From the NCBI GenBank assembly GCA_020725555.1, contig DYEU01000034.1, positions 62,001 through 126,000 on the forward strand: 64,000 nt of DNA, in the 5' to 3' direction. The first letter of the stretch is position 1. The number at the start of each line of letters is the position of its first letter. A model generated the notes under the pieces. That model made no database searches, was not told the DNA's origin, and was given only the letters and a program-made list of their open reading frames with translations. Shown in pieces: positions 45,831 to 54,540 of the stretch. Source of the stretch: Desulfatibacillum sp. GTDB taxonomy: Bacteria > Desulfobacterota > Desulfobacteria > Desulfobacterales > SpSt-501. Made by a program: the position numbers and the translations under genes.

Positions 45831-45839
45831 TGATACAAT
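45831..45839 (+). promoter_or_regulatory. Extended -10 promoter upstream of the DUF3391-like gene
   Basis: TGATACAAT at 45831-45839 is an extended -10 (TGn plus TACAAT). It stands alone, without a clear -35 at 17-18 bases (TTCCGG is the nearest). It points towards the gene starting at 45888, about 50 bases downstream, and is divergent from the flagellin promoter. Confidence 0.4.
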
Positions 45840-45887
45840 GAATTTACTTTCTTCTGCGGCTACATAGTGTCCGCGCCCGGTGAAGCG

Positions 45888-46220
45888 ATGATCCTTGCGG
45901 TTGACGAACTCGAACCCGGCATGATTCTCGACGAGGCCGTGCGCACCCACCAGGACCAGCTGCTCCTTGAGGCGGGGCGGCGGATCACGGAACGCTCGAT
46001 CAGGCTTTTCAAGACCTGGGGCATCCGGCGGGTCGCCGTGCGCCTGCCGGGGGAAAAGGCGAAAGTCGCCGTGTCCCAGGCCATGCCGGAGGACGAGGAG
46101 GGGATCCCCTGGCGCCTGAAAGAGCGCTGCGGCCGGGGATGGGACGACCCCGTGATGCGTGAGCTCCTGCGCGCCGCGGCGCGCCAGCTCCGCCTGCGCC
46201 GGCCGGCGAGCGAAGGCTGA
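45888..46220 (+). CDS. Small DUF3391-like protein, probable HD-GYP-associated domain
   Basis: ATG 45888 is preferred because MILAVDELEPGMILDEAV matches the usual start of DUF3391-like domains that head HD-GYP proteins (pattern V-x-E-L-x-P-G-M-x-L). GTG 45867 is an alternative giving 117 residues. The conserved block LLEAGRRITERSIRLFKTWG is also typical. No HD-GYP catalytic domain follows in this gene, so it is a stand-alone domain, perhaps interacting with the HDOD protein encoded two bases later. The C-terminus is basic. Confidence 0.65.
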   Translation: MILAVDELEPGMILDEAVRTHQDQLLLEAGRRITERSIRLFKTWGIRRVAVRLPGEKAKVAVSQAMPEDEEGIPWRLKERCGRGWDDPVMRELLRAAARQLRLRRPASEG

Positions 46221-46221
46221 G

Positions 46222-47067
46222 ATGTCCCGCCCCGCACTCCGGCGCGAACTGCCGCGCATCGAGGATTTGCCCACGCTTCCGCGCACCGTGCTGCGGATCA
46301 CCGAGCTGATCAACGACCCCGCCACCTCGGCGCGCGATCTCGCCCGCATCATCGCCGAGGACCAGGTCCTGACCGCGCGGCTGCTCAAGCTCGTGAACTC
46401 GTCCTTCTACGGGTTCCGGCGCAAGATCGCGACCGTGACCGAGGCCGTGCTGATGATCGGCTTCGAGGCCGTGCGCAACCATCTGCTGACGACCTCGGTC
46501 TTCGATCTCTTCCCCTCGCGCTCCCCCGCGCTGCGCCGCGGCCAGGAGCTTCTCTGGGACCACTCGCTCGGCTGCGCCGTGGCCGCCAAGGCGATCGCCG
46601 CCGCGCTGCGCCGCGACAACCTGGAGGAGATCTTCGTCGCCGGGCTGCTCCACGACATCGGCAAGATCGTCCTGATCGCGAAGTTCCCCGCCGAAGCCGA
46701 GGCCGTGGCCGCGCGCGTCGCCCGGGGCGCGGCCATCCTCGAGGCCGAGGAGGACATCCTCGGCTGCACCCACGCCGCGGTCGGCCGCAGGCTCGCCGAG
46801 CACTGGAACCTCCCCGCCGCCCTCGCCCGCGCGATCGAGGGCCATCACCCCCCCTTCGCCGGGGGCACACCCGATGAGCAGGCGGCGATCGTGCACCTCG
46901 CCGACATTCTGGCGCGGGTGCTCGAGCTCGGCTCCGGCGGCGACGACCGCATCCCGGCGCTCGACCCGGCGGCCTGGCGCACGCTCAGGCTGGCGCCCAC
47001 GGCCTTCGACGCCATCCTGGCCTCCACGCTCGCCGATTTCGACGACATCGGCTCCTTTCTGCGCTAG
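46222..47067 (+). CDS. HDOD domain protein
   Basis: This 281-residue protein starts at ATG 46222. The HDOD fold is identified by IEDLPTLPRTVLRITELIND at the N-terminus, ARLLKLVNSSFYGF (family hallmark LVNSAFYG), and the metal-site-like FVAGLLHDIGKIVL. HDOD domains are regulatory relatives of HD phosphodiesterases, often linked to c-di-GMP, chemotaxis or stress. The gene starts after the DUF3391-like gene and before cheX, within a motility region, so a role in signalling of the flagellar system is likely. Enzymatic activity is not assumed. Confidence 0.88.
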   Translation: MSRPALRRELPRIEDLPTLPRTVLRITELINDPATSARDLARIIAEDQVLTARLLKLVNSSFYGFRRKIATVTEAVLMIGFEAVRNHLLTTSVFDLFPSRSPALRRGQELLWDHSLGCAVAAKAIAAALRRDNLEEIFVAGLLHDIGKIVLIAKFPAEAEAVAARVARGAAILEAEEDILGCTHAAVGRRLAEHWNLPAALARAIEGHHPPFAGGTPDEQAAIVHLADILARVLELGSGGDDRIPALDPAAWRTLRLAPTAFDAILASTLADFDDIGSFLR

Positions 47068-47077
47068 CAGATTCCGC

Positions 47078-47105
47078 TGAAGTTTTTCCTTGACCCGGCC
47101 GATAA
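47078..47105 (+). promoter_or_regulatory. Sigma-28-type promoter of cheX
   Basis: TGAAGTTT (47078-47085; one mismatch to TAAAGTTT) and a perfect GCCGATAA (47098-47105) are separated by 12 bases. The cheX start lies about 72 bases downstream. The -10 element is identical to the FliA consensus, and the spacing equals that of the flagellin promoter. Confidence 0.65.
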
Positions 47106-47176
47106 GGGCATTGCCGGCGCCGCCTCGTTTCCCCGGCCGCGCCGCAAACGATGCAGAGAAAAGGGCAGGGAGGGAT

Positions 47177-47662
47177 ATGACGGAGCTCGATCGCCTCGAT
47201 TTGAAGGGATTCGTTACGAACAGCGTGCAGCGCGTCTTCCAGACCATGCTGTCGATGTCGCTGACACCCGGTGAGCCGCCGCCCCGCGAGCGGATCGCCG
47301 ACGGGCGGCACATCGTCGGGACCGTGGGGTTTGCCGGCGCGGTCATGGGCAACGTCAACCTGTTCGTCAGCCTCGAGTTCGCCCGCGAGATGACGTCCGC
47401 CATGCTCGGCGTCCCCGCCGAGGAGGTCGGGGGCGAGGAGGAGGTCAAGGACGTCGTCGGCGAGGTCTGCAACATGGTGGGCGGGGATCTCAAGTCGCGT
47501 CTGTGCGACGCGGGGTTTCCCTGCTCCCTGTCGATCCCGACGATCACTTTCGGGGAGCACTTCCACATCGAATCGAAGGGCTGGGTGCGGCAGGAGCGGC
47601 TGGGCTTCCAGAACAGCCGCCACCCGGCCCTGCTCGAAGTCTACGTCAAAATCTCAACCTAG
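47177..47662 (+). CDS. cheX: CheX-like chemotaxis phosphatase
   Basis: This 161-residue protein starts at ATG 47177, behind GGGAGGGATAT. The CheX/FliY-like fold is recognised by the paired acidic helix motif E-x2-N: GEVCNMVGGDLKSRL, preceded by FVSLEFAREMTSAMLG. CheX dephosphorylates CheY-P; catalytic residues are Glu and Asn of the EVCN segment. The next gene encodes a receiver domain that could be its substrate. The sigma-28-type promoter upstream supports expression with flagellar genes. Confidence 0.82.
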   Translation: MTELDRLDLKGFVTNSVQRVFQTMLSMSLTPGEPPPRERIADGRHIVGTVGFAGAVMGNVNLFVSLEFAREMTSAMLGVPAEEVGGEEEVKDVVGEVCNMVGGDLKSRLCDAGFPCSLSIPTITFGEHFHIESKGWVRQERLGFQNSRHPALLEVYVKIST

Positions 47663-47680
47663 CGCATCCGGAGGCACGAC

Positions 47681-48424
47681 ATGGCATTGAAGGTCTTGAC
47701 GGTCGACGACAGCAAGACGATCCGCATGATCGTCAAGAAGGCGTTCCAGCCCTTCGACTGCACGCTGATCGAGGCCGAAAACGGCGTCGAGGGGCTCGCC
47801 GCGGCGACGCGCGAAAAACCCGGCCTCATCATCCTCGACATCACCATGCCCGTGATGAACGGGGTCGAGATGCTCGACCGCCTCAAGGCGGACGCCGACC
47901 TGAAGGACATCCCCGTCATCATGCTGACGGCGGAGTCCGGCAAGGACAACGTCGTCAACATCGTGAAGAAAGGGGTCCGGGACTACATGGTCAAGCCCTT
48001 CAAGGGCGAGGACCTGATCGCGCGCGTAAGGAAGATCCTGCCGCTTGCGGAGCGCGCGGCCGAGGAGAGCCCCGAGGCGAAGCCCGCGAAATACTTCACC
48101 CAAATCGACGACATCATCGTGCTCACGCTCCCCGCCAAGGTGACGCGCCCCGTGACCGTGGAGATCGAGGGCTCGCTGCAGTCCAAGATCAAGGAGATGA
48201 GCGAGGCGAGCCTCAAGAAGCTCATCCTCGACATGGGGGGGGTCACCGAGACGAACGTCTCGCTGATCAAGCTCATCATCAGCTCGATCCAGCAATGCCA
48301 GAAGTCGAGCATCGCCGTGAAGCTCGTCGCCACCCCGAAGCAGGGGGAAGAACTCAAGGGGTTCCAGGAGACGAGCGCCCTTTCGGTGACGCACTCGATC
48401 GAGGAGGCGAAGACGGCCTTTTGA
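47681..48424 (+). CDS. Response regulator with STAS-like output domain
   Basis: The protein has 247 residues; start ATG 47681 lies 18 bases after cheX. Residues 1-118 form a receiver: acidic pair in VLTVDDSKTIR, phosphorylation Asp in LIILDITMPVMNG, Thr in IMLTAESG and Lys in YMVKPFKGEDL. Residues 135-245 are STAS-like (VLTLPAKVTRPVTVEIEG, then ILDMGGVTETNVSLIKLI), an anti-sigma-antagonist-type fold. Such REC-STAS proteins relay phosphorylation into partner-switching control or chemotaxis. A run of eight G (48234-48241) lies in frame. Confidence 0.85.
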   Translation: MALKVLTVDDSKTIRMIVKKAFQPFDCTLIEAENGVEGLAAATREKPGLIILDITMPVMNGVEMLDRLKADADLKDIPVIMLTAESGKDNVVNIVKKGVRDYMVKPFKGEDLIARVRKILPLAERAAEESPEAKPAKYFTQIDDIIVLTLPAKVTRPVTVEIEGSLQSKIKEMSEASLKKLILDMGGVTETNVSLIKLIISSIQQCQKSSIAVKLVATPKQGEELKGFQETSALSVTHSIEEAKTAF

Positions 48425-49032
48425 AATCCGCCCGGCCCCGGGCGCTTCGCAAAATGAAAACGGCCTTTGCATTCTGCACATCCCGGCCGTTCTGCGCCGA
48501 AAGGCGCCCGCTTCGGCCCCGCCGCGGCACAGCCGGCCGGGTGTCCCGAGGTCTCAAGGCGAAAAAAACGGCGGCGATTCAGGGCCGTTAACGGCCTGCC
48601 GCCCCGCATCCGCCCCGTTTGCGGCAAAAGGCCCATCCCGCGGCCGGGCGATGGGGCAAGGGGCCGGCGGGGCCGCCTTGCCTTGCAATCTGCAAATCCC
48701 TTGCGGTCCCCGGGTCTTCGCCGGGCGGGGCCGGCCCCTTTCCCGGTCGCGCGCGGGTCCCCCCGGGCCGCGAGCGGCCGCCGCTAAATCTTGTGCCCGC
48801 CGGCTCCGCCCCCACCCCACCGGTTGCCACGCGCCCCCGGTCCGCCCTCCTCCCCGTCCGGCGGTCCGACGCCGGTGCCGAACGCTTGACGGCTGCGGCA
48901 TGGATGTTGCTTTGTGCCCTCGACGTCGCCGGTTTTGACGCCGCCCGACTCCTCTTTTGACGGCGTCCGCTTCGCTTCCGGCTGCGGGTCACGAACCGCG
49001 GTTCAACGACTGACGATCGAGGAGGCTTCCCC
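48425..49032. other. Intergenic region (608 bp) upstream of the sigma-54 activator genes
   Basis: No gene was recognised. A short perfect hairpin (CGCCCGG-CC-CCGGGCG, 48429-48444) directly follows the response regulator but has no T tract. A perfect 14-base palindrome, GGCCGTTAACGGCC, lies at 48583-48596. Two copies of TTTTGACG, each followed by C/G-CG, lie exactly 22 bases apart (48933 and 48955), with a shorter CTTGACGGC at 48885. These could be operator or activator sites for the regulator at 49033. The gene itself has a strong GAGGAGG site just before its GTG start. Confidence 0.5.
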
Positions 49033-50121
49033 GTGCAGAACTCCGCCGTCCGCAAGCCCCCCTCCGAGCAGCTCGATCTCTTCACCGCCGCTCCGGCCGC
49101 CGCCCCCCCGCCCGAGCCCTCCGGGGCCTGCCGCTACGACGAGATGATCGGCTACGGGCCGCGCATGCGCGGGATCTTCGATCTGATCGAGCGCGTCGCC
49201 GACTGCGACAGCACGATCCTGATCCACGGCGAGACGGGAACCGGCAAGGGCCTCGTCGCCCGCGCGATCCACCGCAAATCGCGGCGCCGGGACAAACCGT
49301 TCATTTCCATCAACTGCGGGGCGATCCCCGAAAACCTGCTCGAGAGCGAGCTCTTCGGCCACGTGAAGGGGGCCTTCACCGGGGCGACGGCGAACAAGCC
49401 GGGCAAGTTCGAGCTGGCCGACGGCGGCACGGTCTTCCTCGACGAGATCGGCGACATGAGCCCCGACCTCCAGGTGAAGGTGCTCAAGGTGCTGGAGGAG
49501 GGGGAGTTCGAACCCGTGGGCGGCTCGAAGACGGTCCGCGTGGACGTGCGCATCCTCGCCGCCACGCACCGCGATCTCTCCGAGGAGGTGCAGAAGGGGA
49601 ACTTCCGCGAGGATCTCTTCTACCGCCTCTACGTCATCCCCCTTTCCCTTCCCCCCCTGCGCGAGCGCCGCGAGGACATCCCCCACCTGGTCGACTACTT
49701 CATCGCCCAGGCGAACTGCAAAAACCGCCGCAGCGTGGAAGGCATCGACGGGGAGGCGCTCGAACGGCTGAAAAGCCACGGCTGGCCCGGCAACGTCCGC
49801 GAACTCAAGAACCTGATCGAGCGCCTGATCGTTCTCAAGGGCGCAGGAAAGCTCGGCCTCGATGACCTGCCGGCCGATCTCCTCGGCAAGGGGCGGCCGG
49901 CCGCATCCCCGCCGGCGATCGAGCTGACCGACGAGGGGATCTGCCTGAACAGCGCCGTGACCGAGTTCGAGAAGGCCCTCATCCTGCAGTCGCTCGAGAA
50001 GACCCGCTGGGTCAAAAACAAGGCCGCGAAACTCCTGCACCTCAACCGCACGACCCTCGTCGAAAAAATCAAGCGCCACCGCCTCACACCCGCCGGCGCG
50101 GTCGAACCCGAGGAGGACTGA
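49033..50121 (+). CDS. Sigma-54-dependent transcriptional activator without receiver domain (FleQ/FlrA-like)
   Basis: This 362-residue activator starts at GTG 49033, with GAGGAGG seven bases upstream. After a short Pro/Ala-rich N-terminus, the AAA+ domain shows Walker A GETGTGKG, the sigma-54 contact loop KGAFTGA, and Walker [12 protein letters not shown]. The C-terminal Fis-type helix-turn-helix is seen in [21 protein letters not shown]. It lacks a receiver or GAF domain, so control must come from partner proteins or its own expression. It sits upstream of the flagellar operons with sigma-54-type promoters, so a master flagellar activator is the probable role. Confidence 0.88.
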   Translation: MQNSAVRKPPSEQLDLFTAAPAAAPPPEPSGACRYDEMIGYGPRMRGIFDLIERVADCDSTILIHGETGTGKGLVARAIHRKSRRRDKPFISINCGAIPENLLESELFGHVKGAFTGATANKPGKFELADGGTVFLDEIGDMSPDLQVKVLKVLEEGEFEPVGGSKTVRVDVRILAATHRDLSEEVQKGNFREDLFYRLYVIPLSLPPLRERREDIPHLVDYFIAQANCKNRRSVEGIDGEALERLKSHGWPGNVRELKNLIERLIVLKGAGKLGLDDLPADLLGKGRPAASPPAIELTDEGICLNSAVTEFEKALILQSLEKTRWVKNKAAKLLHLNRTTLVEKIKRHRLTPAGAVEPEED

Positions 50122-50248
50122 CTTCCCGCCCGCCGCCCTCCATGGCATGGGAATTGCTCCACTTCCCGCTCCGGAGCCTGCGGGCAGGATCCGCGGCCGG
50201 GTCGCGCCCGACAGGCGCACCCGGCCCCGCGGAAGGGCGATCTCGCCG

Positions 50249-51637
50249 ATGAACGACGAACGGGTGATTCTCTTGCTCGAGCCGGACGGTGCCCTGCGGG
50301 CCGGGCTGCGCCGCAGCCTCGAGGGCGGTGGGTTCCGCGTGCGCGAGGCCGCGGAGCTCGGCGCCGGGGGGCTTGCCCGCGAAGCGGGGGAGGGGGTGGC
50401 GCTCGTGGTCGCGCGCGACGGGGCGGCCGGCGGCCGGCGGGAAGTCTTCGCCTGGGCCTCTCGGTTCGACCCCCCGCCGCCCGTGATCCTCACGAGCCCC
50501 CGGCCGGGGATCGCGGAGGCCGTCTCCGCCGTGCGCGAAGGGGCCTGCGATTACCTCGCGCTCCCGGCCGCACCGGAATTGCTGCTCTCCTCGGTGCGCC
50601 GGGCGCTGCCGCCTGTGCGGCCGGATGCGCCGCAGCCTGCGGGTCCGCCCCCCGAGGGCGCGAAACCCTTTCTCACGCGCGACCCGCGGCTCCTCGAGGT
50701 GCTCAAGACCGCGCGGCGCGTCGCCCGCAGCACGGCGACCGTCCTCATCCGCGGCGAGAGCGGGACGGGCAAGGAACTCCTCGCCTCCTTCATCCACCGC
50801 CACGGGCTGCATCCCGAGGAACCCTACGTCGCCGTGAACTGCGCGGCGCTTCCCGAAACCCTCGCCGAAAGCGAGCTCTTCGGCCACGAGCGCGGCGCCT
50901 TTACCGGCGCCGTGGCGCGCAAGATCGGCAAGTTCGAGCTCGCCGGGCGCGGGACCCTCGTGCTCGACGAGATCGGCGAGATGCCCCTCCCGCTGCAGGC
51001 GAAGCTGCTCCGGGCGCTCCAGGAGCGGACGATCGACCGCCTCGGGGGGACCTCCCCGGTGCCGGTCGCGGCCCGGCTCATCGCCATCACCCACCGCGAT
51101 CTCGGCTGCGCCGTCGCCGCGGGCGCCTTTCGCGAGGATCTCTACTTCCGCATCCAGGTGGTCGAGCTCGTGATCCCCCCCTTGAGGGAGCGGCCGGCCG
51201 ACATCCTGCTGCTCGCCGATCATTTCCTTGCCCGCTTCGGCGCCCGCCACGGCCGCGCAGCGCTCGGCTTCACCGAGGAGGCCCTCCGGGTCCTCACCCG
51301 CCACGAGTGGCGCGGCAACGTCCGCGAACTCGAAAACCGGGTCGAACGCGCGGTCCTGCTCGCCGAGGAGGGCCGGATCTGCCCCGAGCACCTGGGGATG
51401 GCCGAAGAGGCCGGCCGGGCGCTTTCCCAGCCCACGCCCTTTTCCTTCCGGCCCGGGACGACGGTTTCAGAGATGGAGCGCCAGCTCATCCTGAACACGC
51501 TCCGCCAGGTGAACCACAACCGCACGCGCGCCGCGGAATTGCTCGGGATCAGCATCCGCACCCTGCGCAACAAGCTGCGCGAGTACCGCGCGGCGGGGGA
51601 GGAAGCCGGCCGGGTGCAGGCGGCCCATCCGGGTTAA
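50249..51637 (+). CDS. Sigma-54-dependent activator with degenerate receiver (FlbD/FlrC-like)
   Basis: This 462-residue protein starts at ATG 50249, with GGAAGGG upstream; the frame is open to 50147, but that extension is low-complexity. The first 120 residues resemble a receiver, but the phosphorylation Asp (ALVVARDGAAGG) is shifted and the conserved Lys is Leu (DYLALPA). The AAA+ core has GESGTGKE, RGAFTGA and LVLDEIGEMP. The C-terminal Fis helix-turn-helix ends in NRTRAAELLGISIRTLRNKL. Caulobacter FlbD likewise has a divergent receiver and controls flagellar sigma-54 promoters. It stops directly before the flgB promoter. Confidence 0.88.
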   Translation: MNDERVILLLEPDGALRAGLRRSLEGGGFRVREAAELGAGGLAREAGEGVALVVARDGAAGGRREVFAWASRFDPPPPVILTSPRPGIAEAVSAVREGACDYLALPAAPELLLSSVRRALPPVRPDAPQPAGPPPEGAKPFLTRDPRLLEVLKTARRVARSTATVLIRGESGTGKELLASFIHRHGLHPEEPYVAVNCAALPETLAESELFGHERGAFTGAVARKIGKFELAGRGTLVLDEIGEMPLPLQAKLLRALQERTIDRLGGTSPVPVAARLIAITHRDLGCAVAAGAFREDLYFRIQVVELVIPPLRERPADILLLADHFLARFGARHGRAALGFTEEALRVLTRHEWRGNVRELENRVERAVLLAEEGRICPEHLGMAEEAGRALSQPTPFSFRPGTTVSEMERQLILNTLRQVNHNRTRAAELLGISIRTLRNKLREYRAAGEEAGRVQAAHPG

Positions 51638-51643
51638 ACGGGA

Positions 51644-51659
51644 TGGAACGAAACTTGCT
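51644..51659 (+). promoter_or_regulatory. Sigma-54-type promoter of flgB operon
   Basis: TGGAACGAAACTTGCT matches the sigma-54 consensus TGGCACG-N4-TTGCW at every conserved position but one (A for C). GG and GC have the correct spacing. The flgB start is about 65 bases downstream. This is the strongest sigma-54 match in the window. Confidence 0.8.
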
Positions 51660-51723
51660 ACACCATGCGTTCACGAACGGCGGGCCGGGGACCGGGCCGG
51701 CCCGGGGGGAGGAGGTCTGATTC

Positions 51724-52146
51724 ATGCCGCAACCGACGGGACTCTTCGACGGGAACCTCGCCCTGCTCGAGCGCGCGCTCAGCCTGCGCTCGGCGCAACA
51801 CCGCACCCTCTCCGCCAACATCGCCAACGCCGACACCCCCCATTACAAGGCCTTCGAGGTCGCCGTGGAGGAGGCGCTCGCGCGGATGCGGCCGGTCGGG
51901 GGCAGGCTCGCGCTCGCGCGCACGGACGCGGGGCACCTTCCGGCGGCTGCCGGCGCCGCCCGCGAGAGGCCGCCGCTTCGGGTCGCGGCCCCGCCCGCCT
52001 TCAGCCTGCGGGCCGACGGCAACACGGTCGATCTCGACCGCACCATGGGCGCCCTCTCCGAGAACGCCCTGGCCTACAAGACCTCGGCCCAGCTCGCCGC
52101 CTCGAAACTCAAGGGGCTGCGCAACGTGATCATCGGAGGCAAATGA
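51724..52146 (+). CDS. flgB: Flagellar basal body rod protein FlgB
   Basis: This 140-residue protein starts at ATG 51724, with GGAGG upstream. The family motif is present (ERALSLRSAQHRTLSANIAN, then ADTPHYKA), and the C-terminus has the usual LKGLRNVIIGGK. FlgB forms the proximal rod with FlgC and FliE. It is the first gene of the rod/MS-ring/export-ATPase operon and overlaps flgC by four bases. Confidence 0.95.
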   Translation: MPQPTGLFDGNLALLERALSLRSAQHRTLSANIANADTPHYKAFEVAVEEALARMRPVGGRLALARTDAGHLPAAAGAARERPPLRVAAPPAFSLRADGNTVDLDRTMGALSENALAYKTSAQLAASKLKGLRNVIIGGK

Positions 52147-52583
52147 CCATGGATCTCTACGACGCGATGCGCACGAGCGCATCCGGGCTCTCGGCCCAGA
52201 GGCTCCGCATCAACCTGATTTCGGCCAACCTCGCCAACGTCCACACCACGCGGACCCCGGAGGGCGGGCCCTACCGGCGCAAGGAGGTGGTCTTCCAGGC
52301 CGCCGGCGGGGCCTTCGGCGACGCCCTGCGCCGGGCCGCCGCGGGCGGGCACCCCGGCGAGGTGCGGCCGCTCAAGATCGTCGAAGACGTGCGCCCGCCG
52401 GTGCTCAAGTACGACCCCGGGCACCCGGACGCCGACGAAAACGGCTATGTGGCCCTGCCCCACGTGAACGTGATGGAAGAGATGGTGAACCTGATGTCGG
52501 CCACGCGCAGCTACGAAGCCAACCTGAACGCCGTGCGCGCGGCGCGCGACATGGCCCTCAAGGCCCTGGAGATCGGCAAATGA
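52143..52583 (+). CDS. flgC: Flagellar basal body rod protein FlgC
   Basis: The protein has 146 residues; its start ATG 52143 overlaps the flgB stop, and ATG 52149 is also possible. The rod-protein N-terminal motif AMRTSASGLSAQRLRINLIS and SANLANVHTTRTPEGGPYRR are clear, as is the C-terminal EEMVNLMSATRSYEANLNAV. FlgC is a structural rod component exported by the flagellar apparatus. It overlaps fliE by four bases. Confidence 0.96.
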   Translation: MTMDLYDAMRTSASGLSAQRLRINLISANLANVHTTRTPEGGPYRRKEVVFQAAGGAFGDALRRAAAGGHPGEVRPLKIVEDVRPPVLKYDPGHPDADENGYVALPHVNVMEEMVNLMSATRSYEANLNAVRAARDMALKALEIGK

Positions 52584-52891
52584 ACCTGGACGCGATCGGT
52601 GCATCGTGGTTGCCCGAGGGGGCCCCCGGCCTCCCGGCCGCGGCCCCCCGCCCCGAACCCGCCGGCGAAGGCGGCGCCTTCGGCCGCCTGCTGGTGCAGT
52701 CCCTCGAGCGCGTCGACGGCATGCAGCGCGAGGCCGAGCGGGCCGTGGAGGATTTGACGATCGGCCGTCAACAGGACGTGCACTCCGTGATGATCGCCGT
52801 CGAGAAGGCGGGGATCGCCCTCGAGCTCGCCCTCCAGATCCGCAACAAACTGCTCAACGCCTACGAGAGCCTGATGCGCCAGCAGATCTAG
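52580..52891 (+). CDS. fliE: Flagellar hook-basal body complex protein FliE
   Basis: This 103-residue protein starts at ATG 52580, overlapping flgC. The FliE C-terminus is unmistakable: VHSVMIAVEKAGIALELALQ, followed by IRNKLLNAYESLMRQQI. FliE joins the MS ring (FliF) to the rod and is exported first. The N-terminal 35 residues are Pro/Ala-rich. Confidence 0.95.
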   Translation: MNLDAIGASWLPEGAPGLPAAAPRPEPAGEGGAFGRLLVQSLERVDGMQREAERAVEDLTIGRQQDVHSVMIAVEKAGIALELALQIRNKLLNAYESLMRQQI

Positions 52892-52915
52892 CGTTACCTC
52901 CGGGGGGAGTCTTCC

Positions 52916-54523
52916 ATGGCCACGGTGTCGCAAGTCGTTCAACAGGGACTCGCCGCGCTGCGCGGGATGAACCCGTCCCGCCGCGCGGCGCTGATCGTGC
53001 TCACGGCCGGGACGGCCGTGGGCCTCACCCTACTCGCTCTCTGGGGGGGCGGGGTGGACATGCGGGTCCTCTACAGCCAGCTCGACCCCCAGGACGCGGG
53101 GGCCGTGATCAGCCGCCTCAAGGAGATGAAGATCCCCTACCGGCTCGAGGGCGACGGCCGCACGATCGCGATTCCCGCCCCGAGCATTCCCGAGGTGCGC
53201 ATGCAGCTCGCCTCCGAGGGGCTGCCCCAGGGAGGGGGCATCGGCTTCGAGGTCTTCGACAACACCCGCCTCGGGATCAGCGAATTCGCCCAGAACGTCA
53301 ATTTCCAGCGGGCCCTCCAGGGGGAGCTCGCCCGCACGATCGCCCGCATCGCCGAGGTCGAAAGCTGCCGCGTGCACCTGGTGATGCCGGAGAAATCGCT
53401 CTTCGTCGGCGAGGAGCGGCCCGCCTCGGCCTCGGTCGCCGTGAAGCTGAAACCCGGCCGGCGCCTGAGCGCGGAGCAGGTGAGCGGCATCGTGCACCTG
53501 GTCTCCTCGAGCGTCCCGCGCCTGGCGCCCGACCAGGTGACGGTCGTCGACCAGAGCGGCAAGCTGCTCGCCGGGCCGCGCGGCAAGCTCTTCCCGGGCG
53601 CGGTCCACCCCGACCACTTCGAGTACCAGGCCCAGGTCGAAAAGGCGCTCGAGGCGCGGGTGCGCTCCATGCTCGAGCAGGCCCTCGGGGAGGGCAAGGC
53701 CGTCGTGCGCCTGGCCTGCGAGATGGATTTCCGGCGGGCGGAAAAGACCGAGGAGCAGTTTCTTCCCGAAAACCGGGTGATCCGCAGCGAGCAGAGCCTG
53801 AGCGAATCCTCGCGCAACGCCGAGGGCCCGCCCCAGGGGGTCCCCGGCATCCGCTCGAACGCCCCCGGCCCCGACCTCCTCCAGAACCAGGCGGCCGCAC
53901 CCGGCGGCGGCGCAAGCTTCGAGAAGCAGGACCGCACGGTCAACTACGAGATCGGCAAGGTCACCCAGCGCGTGCTCGAGCCCGTGGGCAAGCTGATGCG
54001 CGTCTCGGTCGCCGTCCTCGTCGACGGGACCTATCGGAGCGTCCCCCAGAAGGGCGGGGAGCCGGTGCGCGAGTTCGTGCCGCGAAGCGCCGAAGAGCTC
54101 CAGAAGATCGAGGCGCTCGTCAAGCGCGCCGTGGGCTTCGACGCCGAGCGCGGCGACAAGGTCGAGGTGGTGAACATCCCCTTCCAGGCGGCCGAGGGGG
54201 TCTTCGCCGACGCCGCCCAGGCCCCTTCGGGCTGGAAAGCGGCCCTCGAGGGGGTCGTCCCGTACGTCAAGCCCGGCGCAATCGGCCTCTTCCTGCTGCT
54301 CCTCTTTTTCTTCTTCGTGCGACCCATCGTCCGCTGGCTGACCGACTCCGTCTCCTCGGAGGTGGAGATCGTCAAGCAGCTTCCCATGCGCTTGGGGGAT
54401 CTCGAGCAGGAGCTCGCCGGGGTGAAGAGCCTGCCCTCCCTCAACCAGGCCTCGCTGCTCGTCGCCAGCGACTCCGAGGCCTCGCTCGGGGCCGTGCGCA
54501 ACTGGCTCAAGGAGAACGGCTGA
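52916..54523 (+). CDS. fliF: Flagellar M-ring protein FliF
   Basis: This 535-residue inner-membrane protein starts at ATG 52916, behind GGGGGGAG. Transmembrane helices lie near residues 21-45 and 450-475. Ring-building motifs are recognisable: VLYSQLDPQDAGAVISRLKE, the YSQL-type region, and RALQGELARTIARIAEVES. The FliG-binding C-terminus follows the second helix. FliF multimers form the MS ring, the foundation of the basal body. The neighbouring genes fliE and fliG confirm the identification. Confidence 0.96.
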   Translation: MATVSQVVQQGLAALRGMNPSRRAALIVLTAGTAVGLTLLALWGGGVDMRVLYSQLDPQDAGAVISRLKEMKIPYRLEGDGRTIAIPAPSIPEVRMQLASEGLPQGGGIGFEVFDNTRLGISEFAQNVNFQRALQGELARTIARIAEVESCRVHLVMPEKSLFVGEERPASASVAVKLKPGRRLSAEQVSGIVHLVSSSVPRLAPDQVTVVDQSGKLLAGPRGKLFPGAVHPDHFEYQAQVEKALEARVRSMLEQALGEGKAVVRLACEMDFRRAEKTEEQFLPENRVIRSEQSLSESSRNAEGPPQGVPGIRSNAPGPDLLQNQAAAPGGGASFEKQDRTVNYEIGKVTQRVLEPVGKLMRVSVAVLVDGTYRSVPQKGGEPVREFVPRSAEELQKIEALVKRAVGFDAERGDKVEVVNIPFQAAEGVFADAAQAPSGWKAALEGVVPYVKPGAIGLFLLLLFFFFVRPIVRWLTDSVSSEVEIVKQLPMRLGDLEQELAGVKSLPSLNQASLLVASDSEASLGAVRNWLKENG

Positions 54524-54540
54524 GCCCCGGAGCCTGAACG

